From contig OZ024865.1 in the NCBI GenBank assembly GCA_964017155.1, positions 45,102,696 through 45,166,695 of the forward strand: DNA of 64,000 nucleotides, given 5' to 3'. This DNA comes from Oasisia sp. SBJ-2009. Lineage: Eukaryota; Annelida; Polychaeta; Sabellida; Siboglinidae. A model generated the notes under the pieces. The model searched no databases, had not been told where the DNA came from, and saw only the letters and a list, made by a program, of their open reading frames with translations. Both the position numbers and the translations under genes were made by a program. Shown here piece after piece: positions 55,196 through 64,000 of the stretch (the stretch's first letter is position 1; the number at the start of each line of letters is the position of its first letter).

Positions 55196-56430
55196 TTGAT
55201 CATTGCTCATTGACAAAAATAACGTAACTTTTTTTAAAGTAATTCACGTGCATGTAGCCTACACATACAAATACATATTAGTATTGCAGTTAATAGTGTG
55301 CTCTGTGAGACCAGCTGTTGCTTTGCCATTCCTGGGGCATAAGCGCACACAGTGTGCGGCTATGCCCGGTACCTTGGTGCATGTCCGCACAAAGGTATGC
55401 CTCTACATTTACCCATATATGTAAATATATCTGATGGGATATGCGATTTCTAACAAACTAACAACGAAATAATATGATTGCTCATTCTGAATGCTAACTA
55501 TCACCCTCTTAGCACACATAGTGCATTATCTAAAGCGTGTTTCATCTAAGTGTGCGGACATGCCCCTCCTTCCCCTATGTGCAACCGGAGGTAAGAATTG
55601 TGTGCGCGAGCGTACTATATGAATGTGGGTTGTCGTGTTCGACAGCGGGTAGTATGTAAATATGTATATGTGTATATGTATATGTGACTGTTTTGCGTGA
55701 GAGCGAGCTGTCAGAATTTATCATATGTTATTCGACGACGTGTATTCTGATTTTTGATTTATACGTGAATGCGATGCGTGCATATATGTCGAGGCTACAC
55801 TTGTTGTACTTCAAACTGTGTCGCAACAAACCATTCTGTAGGTGTTTCACTGCAATAGCAAGTCAGGTAACGGTGCAATACACCAATCAAACGTTTACGT
55901 CAGTAAACCGCCAACACACGAACTTTAGAAATGTCAGACGAAACAGACAAAAACAGTTAAACATATTCAAACACGCTACACTCTCGTTTTGCCGTTAACT
56001 ACAACGCATGGTTTTACATGTTTTTGTTGAGCTGAACTTTGTCTGACCAGCATGCACTCGTTTTTTGTTGTCTGTTGGTTTCTGATAAAATGACCCTTTG
56101 GGTGACTTGCAAACATCTCGCTGCTCGTCCGCGGAGTGACGCCGACGTGAAACATGTTAAATCACGACACATCACGAAGTCGATACACGACTGTTTTTGT
56201 AGTTGTTTTTTAGAATCAGAGTACTTCATTGAAGTGAATCATAAACTATACCTGCCGTTTTTGCTGCTTCCAATAGCTAATTGGTTTGAAGTTTTATGTA
56301 TCGTCGAAGATCACGTATTACATCCATTTCTATTTACCCCGCATGTATAATGGGTACGCTATGTGTTGTGTTCAGATGTCCTCCTTCATACAATCCTGTG
56401 GTTGCTTTGTAGGAGATCAAAATACTCTTC
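55190..56430 (-). repeat. R1 repeat of the right arm
   Basis: Reverse complement of 1231-2500 with its foldback element at about 55383-55567. Confidence 0.75.
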
Positions 56431-56617
56431 CGTTGAATGTCACATTTACATGAATTCATCTAATTTCACACGAGGGAATATGCTTGAGTACATTTGGAAT
56501 ATGGTGATTATAATATCAAATGTTAACTCAATTGTCTGCAAGAATAATACCGATCAGAACGATAGTCAGATAAACAAACTAATGAGGGATATCATCTAGC
56601 CACCTTATGCTATATGC

Positions 56618-57293
56618 TTACCGTTCGCCACAGCAGCCGTTGCACCTGTTGACACAACGACGATGATGACAGTCGTAGTGACCTCTGTTCCAGGGGCATC
56701 TCCTGTAGCGAATGGGACGTCCATGTCTGCAGTAGACATAGCTTCCACATACGTTGCAAACGGTCGCCTGCCAGCCGTTGTACCTCTAACAGTAAGTCTC
56801 TCTGCAACCTGCGGAATATAATATGCGTATGAATCCTAATCGCAATTGTGCATATAACAATAACACATTTGTCGATTAATAAGAACGTTACTTTCTCTGC
56901 TGCAAATAAAACGAAATAGATACGAAGAGATATCACCAAGTAATTAACACAAGCGTTGTAATCAGAATATAATTGGTAGTCAGAACTCAAATATGTTACG
57001 CAAATATTTTAAGGAACATGGTCAATAAATCAGTCTAACGACAAACGGTTTCAGTATTAAATCTTGTTAAATCAGTATGTGAGACCTTGTGTTCTATCAT
57101 TATATTGTTTATGAATACATATGGATTGTACTCGAACCGCAGCTGCCGAGTCCCGGGTAGTACGAATGGTTAAATCGACACGAGCGGTAGTACATTAATC
57201 CACGGTTACACTGGTAGTAGTAGCGACCGGAGAAGTAGCTCGAGTAGTAAGAGTAGACGCTTCGGGTGTAGCTGCAGCGATCCCTGCGTGCTC
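56618..57293 (-). pseudogene. Pseudogene G: last two coding exons of the family
   Basis: Mirror of F on the minus strand: 57293-57138 (module 2, acceptor lost in the same way, AATGAG in place of CAGGAG, first Cys replaced by Arg) and 56808-56618 (module 3). The TAG at 56788-56786 is at exactly the same codon as in F. Unlike F it keeps TAA at the normal stop (56620-56618). No module 1 or signal exon is found upstream between 57294 and gene E, so it is truncated. The shared lesions mean the copy was dead before the arms separated, or that conversion spread them. Confidence 0.78.
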
Positions 57294-57649
57294 ATTAAAA
57301 ACAAAAAGATTTTTATAAGTTATTATATAATACACTATACCGCCACCAAGACTATCTCAGATGCTTTACAATTTACTCGCTAGCAGACCTGTTCAGTTGA
57401 ACAGTATATCCACTTATTAAGACTTCCAGCATTCCTGAAATTACTGCTCGAATATTACCCGTACACAAATATCCAACCTTTTTAGTAGTACGGGTACTCA
57501 TGCAAATAGTAGCCTTGTCGAACGTCTAGTTGTTTCCAGTATACGGCAATATTATATTAACTGACTGTTATCTAGCTATTTTGTCCACAACGTTATGGTC
57601 TGTAGTCATTTCTTTCATGACATTTTACCCTACACCGACCTTAGGGTGG
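57294..57649. other. Outer end of right palindrome arm
   Basis: Mirrors 1-380. No exon seen. The match to the window start ends only because the window ends. Confidence 0.6.
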
Positions 57650-57930
57650 TTACATCCAGGGTGCTTGCCGTCCTCGCTGGTTCTGACTTCAGTAAAGCGT
57701 TCGATACAGTTGTGAGGACCGAGATATGGCAGCTACTGAAGAAGTGTGGATGCCCAAAGAAGTTCACAACTACGATCGAAGCTCCACATACCGGAAGGAT
57801 GACGAATGTTAGTGTTGGAAGGGAAGTCTCGGAATCGTTCAGTGTTACAAATGGGGTCAAGCCATGTTGTTAACTGGCCTCCACGCTCTTCTCCATCTTC
57901 TTGTTGGATGTGATACCATTATACAACGGA
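57650..57930 (+). mobile_element. LINE reverse transcriptase fragment, dead
   Basis: Plus frame reads SDFSKAFDTVVRTEIW, then a block ending VTNGVKPCC, a TAA, and in the same frame LASTLFSIFLLD. This matches the RT blocks around D(F/L)xKAFDTV and GVKQGCVLAPTLFSIF of RTE-like or related LINEs, a different type from the CR1/L2-like element. Stops in frame and short length show it is a fossil. It begins just at the last visible base of the palindrome match. Confidence 0.7.
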
Positions 57931-58230
57931 TTGATCCGCCTTGCATTTGTTACGGTAACTTGGAGTTCTTCTCTGAGCTCGCCAGTTTCCTTTCCTCGTT
58001 TGATTTTTGAAGAAGCTTAATTGTTACTTGGTTGTTAAATAAACACATTTGAAAATGTCGGCCTTGTACGTATTCCCATCAGATGAGTTTTGTACAGCAA
58101 ACTATATTCTTAGAAAATAAATGTGAGATAATTAACTGGTACAATGTAGCGAAACTATTTGAGTGAATTCTGCGAGAGCAATCACGTAAGCAAAACTGTT
58201 CGATTGAGTCATAGTTTATGTAGCGCTATC

Positions 58231-58320
58231 TTACGGAAGCCCGTTGGTGCCACGGTGAAGGTTTTTTCTGACAACCGCCATTTAATTATCTGGCACCATG
58301 GCACTAACGGGCTTCCGTAA
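58231..58320. mobile_element. 90-bp MITE with terminal inverted repeats and TATC target duplication
   Basis: The left end TTACGGAAGCCCGTTGGTGC and the reverse complement of the right end TTACGGAAGCCCGTTAGTGC agree at 23 of 25 terminal bases. TATC precedes (58227-58230) and follows (58321-58324), a likely 4-bp target duplication. The inner 40 bases have no coding capacity. The family is not identified. Confidence 0.75.
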
Positions 58321-58324
58321 TATC

Positions 58325-58601
58325 TCAAACATATCTGACAAAAGGTTATCCGGACACTTAAATCAAACGAAGTCACAATATGTTTACCATGAAGTGGATA
58401 TCAAAACAATTACTATGAGTATATATCATGGTGACTGTGGCATACATATAAAGGCTTAATTATTTACCAAAAACTGCATTCCTCAAGATTCACTCAGCGT
58501 AGTTCCAGCGCAACACGCTGATTCATAGTTATTATTTTGACTTGTGGCAATGACATAGCTATGATAGATCTTGATGTACTGTTGCATATCTGTATACTAT
58601 G

Positions 58602-58699
<98 letters not shown>

Positions 58700-58950
58700 T
58701 TATTTACTTACTTATATTTATATATTACACATTTATATTAACACATATGTGTTGTAGATCGATGTGTCGTGCCCGTGACCGTGACATACATGTTGCTACA
58801 AAATAAATCATTATATAAAAGATTGAGTGAATGTGGGCATGAATGGTCAACGCGTGTTATAATACATGTTGTTTTGAAATATAACGTGACATTTTCGAAA
58901 ATGTCTTAATTCATCTAACGAATAAAGCAATTTTCAAACAAAGATAAAAG
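58325..58950. other. Intergenic stretch with (TA)n
   Basis: (TA)n at about 58607-58695; otherwise no gene or repeat recognised. Confidence 0.6.
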
Positions 58951-58957
58951 TTTCATT

Positions 58958-58963
58958 TTTATT
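58958..58963 (-). terminator. Gene E polyadenylation signal
   Basis: AATAAA on the minus strand in the context TCGCTACAATAAA, followed upstream by GTAACCAGCAGGATT, the same context as the signals of genes B, C and D. It lies about 750 bp past the stop, so a spliced or long 3' UTR is implied. Confidence 0.5.
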
Positions 58964-59164
58964 GTAGCGAGATGTTAACATAATCCTGCTGGTTACAATC
59001 TAACGCGTAGATACATGATCTTCAAAATGTATATCCGCAGGCGTACGCGTGTTCCAAGTTTGTTTTCGAACATCCGTGAACACTCCTACAAACAAAACCG
59101 TAAATCACATATACGATGATTACACAGTGTCCACATGTATAACCACTACGATACATACATATGT

Positions 59165-59215
59165 ATATATATATATATAGAGAGAGAGAGACAGAGAGAC
59201 AGAGAGTGAGAGTGA

Positions 59216-59296
<81 letters not shown>
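59165..59296. repeat. (TA)n and (GA)n compound microsatellite
   Basis: Short TA, then about 118 bases rich in GA, within the gene E 3' UTR region. Confidence 0.95.
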
Positions 59297-59299
<3 letters not shown>

Positions 59300-59711
59300 C
59301 GATGTAATCTTGCAATTGTCCGTGAACACCAAAAATAAATCCAGTTACCGCCGACGTAAAACAAACTTCAATTAAATGTAAATAGCATATTAGCTGTTTC
59401 TATGTATTACACTAGTTTAATATAATCCAGAAACCAATCCATGCTTAGGAGAAACTGTACACCAAAATGCAATCCCAACCAGGATGGCAGCTGGGTAAAC
59501 AGTGCGCTATGATGATATAAATATGGTTAAATTAACGCTGATTTCACATATAAGAAAGAGTCACATTTTTATATAGCGAAGTATTACTCACTGGCGCAAA
59601 CAAAACCAGCATTCTGATCAATGACCATAATGTGTAGTGCCTGCTTAAGCAACAATAGAGAGATAAGAATAATACAAAATAAAACTTAGCAAATTACCTT
59701 ACGCTACTTGC

Positions 59712-61233
59712 TTATCGTTCGCCACAGCAGCTGTTGCACCTGCTGACACAACGACGATGATGACAGTCGTAGTGGCGTCTGTTCCAGGGGCATCTCCTGT
59801 AGCGAATGGGACGTCCATATCTGCAGAAGACGTAGCTTCCGCATCCGTTGCATACGGTCGCCTGCCAGCCGTTGTACCTCTCACAGTAAGACTCTCTGCA
59901 GCCTGCGGAACACAATTTCCATACATTGTCTGACAACAATTACATAAAAACATGATGTTGGCATGTTTCTCACGTGTACACGTAGTGTGGCATACATATG
60001 ACATGATCACTAGGAATATATTATGTTCGCTATATCACATTTCAGGTTCATAGATAGTCTATATTAAGATGTTTCCAATTACTGCTATATGAAATGTATA
60101 ACTTGTAAACTGACCACAACGGCCGAGTCCCGGGTAGTACGACTGGTTCAGTCCACACGAGCGGTAGTACATTGATCCTCGGTTACACTGGTAGTAGTAG
60201 CGACCGGAGAAGTAGCTCGAGTAGTACGAGTAGACATTTCGGGTGTAGCTGCAGCGATCCCGACATGCTCCTGAAACACACAATGGTGGAGCTCAGTTAC
60301 TATAGCACACCGATATATGCCACTCTCCTAAACTACTGATAACGCTGTAAAGTAAAGGTTAAGAATGCATTGACAACATGTTTCAATTACACTGATGAAT
60401 TTGACAAACTCTTTGTTATCTAAAACAACTTTATGTTTTGGTAATGCTAAACATTGAAAAATATAGTTAATTTGACGAAAGCGATAACACAAAACACAGA
60501 GTATATGTTCATATACGTGACGCTATATATCGTATCTGAATAATAGTAAACTTAGTAATAATACTAAAGGGCTTACGTCCTGGTGGATTCGAGATTAGAA
60601 GCGCGACATACAACAATAATAAGCAATATATTATATTGGGAAAAGCAGTTATTGCCAATGAAAAATGGGATCTTCCACTACAACGGGGCAATGTGATATT
60701 AACAATAAAGGTACACATAATGTTACCACACGTACCACAGGAACCTAGTCAAAACCACTAGAAACATGAAGTCGATGATATGAGCCAGTTTGATATTATC
60801 TCTTTATCAGACTTACCACAACTTCCAGACTCGGTGACGCACTGGTGGGCGGCACAACGGCCGTACACAACTCTCCTGTTGATGCATCTGTAGTAGTAGG
60901 GGAAAGGCTTCACCAGAGACGGGTAGTAAAGGTTGGGCCGACGGTGCGTGCAGCAATCGTAGTCGTAGCCGTTCCAGCAGCCATCGTACCGATGTGCTGG
61001 AAGAAGAAACAATACATTTTTAGTTGTGCTTTTTGGAATGCCATTCTTAGATACCAGCTCACGTGTGCTGTAGTAACACTGTTTCACCACAGTCTGGCAC
61101 AAACATATTGGATACACACACTCGCATACATATGTAGTTACAGAAACATCAATGCTCGTACATGGACAGGCAGACGTTCATACAGGTACATCTAATATAT
61201 TCACACGCACACACGCACACACGCACACACAAA

Positions 61234-61310
<77 letters not shown>

Positions 61311-61384
61311 AAGTACACATGTGTCTTACCTTCTGCAGCATATATAGCAGCTAGCGCCAGCAACGCGATGAAATACTTCGCCAT
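59712..61384 (-). CDS. Gene E: secreted Cys/Tyr-rich three-module protein, 193 aa
   Basis: Minus-strand coding exons: 61384-61330, 60996-60817, 60270-60115 and 59902-59712 (TAA); 55, 180, 156 and 191 nt, phase 1, 193 aa. Signal peptide MAKYFIALLALAAIYAAEG. Module 1 is four residues shorter at its start (HRYDGCWNGYDYDCC) and differs most from B (RCINRRVVYGRCAAHQC); module 2 has CRDRCSYTRNVYSYYSSYFSG; module 3 has CRESYCERYNG and ends CNSCCGER. All 23 mature cysteines are conserved although other positions vary, which favours function. Here the module 2 donor is G|GTCAGT, better than the GTTCGT of the others. E lies outside the palindrome and is the nearest intact relative of F, G and the 5'-end relics. 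Confidence 0.85.
61237..61302. repeat. (TA)n microsatellite in gene E intron
   Basis: About 66 bases of TA flanked by CA-rich sequence between signal and module 1 exons. Confidence 0.95.
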
Positions 61385-61739
61385 GGTGTCTGTATGTGTC
61401 ACAAAAACGCGAAATCTTATTAAAATATCCATTATGCGAAAACAACACACGTAAGAATTCAATTAGGTGTGGTCGTCTTGTCAGCTAACGTAATATATTC
61501 TATAATATAATAGGCCCACTAATTATATATGTTTAATTATTTATACGGTGTATCATTTGTAGTATAAATAGGTTTACATTCTGTCAGAAATTATTTGTAC
61601 ACATGTATTATACTTGAATAATTTGCAACATATGTTGTCATATGAACTTCATAATGAGGTTTCAAAATAATGGTCGCATTAGCACATTAAAAATCTAAAC
61701 CAGTTATATAATAAAACCCTTCCGGAAAGTCTAACTTAC

Positions 61740-61817
61740 CGAGCAGACAAGGTGTGACCCGCAGTTCTTCAACGAATGCCAGTGGTGACGGTATTTGGAA
61801 ATGAACCAGTATTTATA
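61740..61817 (-). promoter_or_regulatory. Gene E promoter: TATA box and non-coding first exon
   Basis: TATAAATA on the minus strand at 61817-61810; first exon contains GAAGAACTGCGGGTCACACC and ends GTCTGCTCG|GTAAGTT at 61740. The core AACTG(C/T)GGGTCACAC is kept in all five promoters. Confidence 0.7.
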
Positions 61818-62499
61818 CCACTGCGTCTAAAATCAATCATGTCTCGGTCCACGTCATAGTTCTGCCTTCTTGCTGGCACAAAGGGGTGTTGTTTCAGGTA
61901 GACATATTTGAAACATAACACCCTGTAAAATAAAGATGTTCGTCTGTTGTGTTTTGTTTTTCAAACAACATCCATGTTGTCTAAAGTAGACACATCGCAG
62001 TTTAGGAAACTATATTATGCGATACACTAAACAAACCCTACCTACCTCAACCTCCTCAATTAATGCTTCTGTTGCACGTCACGCCACCGGAGGAGGAACG
62101 TATAACTCATAAATCATATGTCAGTTGTGTTCAGAGTTGAAAAATTACACGGCGACATTCTGAAGAAGAATGTGACGCAGGCATCCAGTCCCAATTAGCT
62201 AAAGGCACGCAAAGCCTACGTAAGCGTCATTATTATTGATACGCAGGAATTGTTTTGCCTGACAAACATGGCGTGATTCGCGTTGTAGAAACATTTAATG
62301 ACATTTCTTAGACTTTTTCCAGGGTTGACACATCGGTGGCAGTGGCCATCCTGTTGTGTGACTGACGGCGATGTAACTAGAGGGTGATACGCGTTCTCAA
62401 TCCCTCAGCCGTCACTAACCCATGTAGCAGTACAGTGGCATTGCCGTCCAGGTTCATCTTCACAAGGCGAACGGCGAATTGTCCAATACCGATACCAAT
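61818..62499. other. Upstream region of gene E, no gene seen
   Basis: Unique-looking sequence without recognised exons or repeats. Confidence 0.55.
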
Positions 62500-62760
62500 A
62501 TATGGCGCCGATGCATGAGTAATCCATTGACATATCATCAATCAAGTACGACATTCAGACACACTGGTTGTTTTTGCTGTCTAGTTTTCTGCCGACTGTC
62601 GTTTCGTCATAAAACGTACCTGTAGCCTGTGGTGTAGAATCAATGTGTCAGGTGATCACTAATGTGTGCAATACACGACTAAATACTGTATATTTTGTTG
62701 GCGTGTTAGCTGTCTAAAATCATGGACACGAACGGCTGTTATCGCTCACCATTAAAGTAA
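62500..62760 (+). repeat. R4 repeat, partial copy
   Basis: Matches 8090-8330 (GAGTAATCCATTGACAT, GTGTTAGCTGTCTAA). Confidence 0.65.
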
Positions 62761-62880
62761 ATATATATATTGTGAGAACAAACATACATACATACACACT
62801 CACCGAACATAAAATGCAAATCTACAGGCCTACACATAAACACGCTGAATTGCATAAACTCGCAAAAATGTATGTATAAT

Positions 62881-62882
<2 letters not shown>

Positions 62883-62953
<71 letters not shown>
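62883..62953. repeat. (TA)n microsatellite
   Basis: About 71 bases of TA between two R4 copies. Confidence 0.95.
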
Positions 62954-62955
<2 letters not shown>

Positions 62956-63129
62956 TTAAATATCGCACATATGGGTAAAAGTACATAAGCACACACATAT
63001 ATATTAACAGACAATGAGCATTGTTTAAAAAATATTATATGCAACAGTTGTACGGGAGAATGGCTATGTAATGTGAGGGCATGTCTCTTGCCTAAGAAAA
63101 ACGTGGTTTATACCGTTACCAAATTGTAT

Positions 63130-64000
63130 ATTTCTGAAGCGGTTCGAGAAAAAGCGAACTATTCGTATAATAGAACGTTGACTGAGCAATTGTTTGACAT
63201 CATACTCAATCAAAGATTACATAAACACGAAACGGTTTGTGTTTTTGTATTCTGGTTCTCGGGCGGTCGTCGCTTCGTCGTAAAACAAGCCATAGTAGCC
63301 TATGGTGTAGGGTAATCAATCAAGGGAAAATTAATGTGTAAAAACAATGCTGTAATACAATACATTTTGTTGGCGTGTTAGCTGTCTATTATTTCACAGA
63401 CACGAACCGTTGCAAACATTGACCATTCTTTTGAAAGACACACGCACGCACGCACCTATTCCTCAGTTTTTCTATTACCCATATATTTTCTTTTCTGTCT
63501 AGATAATTTACATTGAACATACTTTTTTTACAATTTTGCTTGGACCGCTGCTAACCTTTTATGTGCGTGCTGGAAAGTGTCCATGTTTTCACGCCGATTC
63601 TCCCTGCTGTAAAAACGCGTGAGTTGTATACTTATCGATGAAGTTGCGTTGGTGATTATCGCTCTTTAGTCGGCTGTGATTCGTCTTAGAATATCCGGGT
63701 CTTAATTGTTATGTATCTTCTGTGTACCGCATTCCCAAGTATGTCTAAGTTTCAATGATTTATATCTTATTGGTGTCAGAGTATATTAGTGTGTCGTCTT
63801 CTACCATCACTTTTCTCGTTGACTTGTTCATCTTCGCGTGTGCTAACGCATATTGTTTGTCGTCGTCGAAGCGAAGTTGACTGGCTGATATATACTCTAC
63901 CTATCATGAAGCCTCTAATTTTCCAAGTATCAAATACGTAGGAAAATATACTCAAATATCACTTATTACACAACGCTTATTTACATTGTGTGTGTATGTT
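63130..64000 (+). repeat. R4 repeat, copy running off the window end
   Basis: Collinear with 8045-8900 from GGTTCGAGAAAAAGCGAACT to the last base. It continues past the window. Confidence 0.75.

Overview
This is a eukaryotic, almost certainly animal, window: AT-rich DNA with long (TA)n, (CA)n and (GA)n tracts, degraded CR1/L2-like and other LINE fragments, a tRNA-type SINE-like relic, a short MITE, an 81-bp satellite array, and small spliced genes with GT/AG introns, TATA boxes and AATAAA signals. No bacterial features were seen. The species cannot be named; a marine invertebrate, perhaps a lophotrochozoan, is only a guess from repeat style.

The genes are one multi-copy family of small secreted Cys/Tyr-rich proteins. 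Each intact gene has a TATA box, a non-coding first exon, a 55-nt signal-peptide exon and three coding exons (about 180-192, 156 and 191 nt), all joined in phase 1. Each of the three encodes one Cys-rich module, giving a 193-197 aa precursor with 23 cysteines outside the signal peptide. Four copies look intact: B (33960-35595 +), C (40628-42217 -), D (46939-48736 +) and E (59712-61384 -). Three are broken: A (27348-29399 -, stop plus frameshift), F (381-1054 +) and G (56618-57293 -), the last two partial and sharing one stop. Four further relics keep only the decayed 5' end of a gene (about 5.9-6.1, 17.1-17.3, 37.7-37.9 and 54.7-55.0 kb). I did not recognise the family by name; the modules resemble a diverged peritrophin-type chitin-binding fold, which is inference.

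The layout is a nested palindrome. Bases 1 to about 57671 fold back on themselves around a 1.2-kb spacer at 37.5-38.7 kb: B mirrors C, A mirrors D, the LINE at 19.7-21.5 kb mirrors the one at 50.9-52.5 kb, and F mirrors G. Inside this, A|B and C|D are themselves head-to-head inverted pairs. The left arm is about 18 kb longer, explained by extra blocks at about 2.5-5.7, 8.0-19.0, 22.0-25.0 and 25.2-26.0 kb. The left arm runs off the window start.

Region by region: 0-1.1 kb pseudogene F; 1.2-9.8 kb family-associated repeats R1, R2, R3, R4 with foldback elements; 10.3-15.5 kb compositionally distinct insert with the 81-bp array; 15.5-19.5 kb second R1-R2-R3 set; 19.7-21.5 kb LINE; 22-25 kb insert; 25.2-29.7 kb pseudogene A and its 3' flank; 29.7-33.7 kb divergent intergenic region; 33.7-36.2 kb gene B; 36.2-40.1 kb palindrome centre; 40.1-42.5 kb gene C; 42.5-46.6 kb divergent intergenic region; 46.6-49.3 kb gene D; 50.9-52.5 kb LINE; 52.7-56.4 kb inverted repeats; 56.6-57.3 kb pseudogene G; 57.6-57.9 kb second LINE fragment; 58.9-61.8 kb gene E; 62.5-64 kb R4 repeats.
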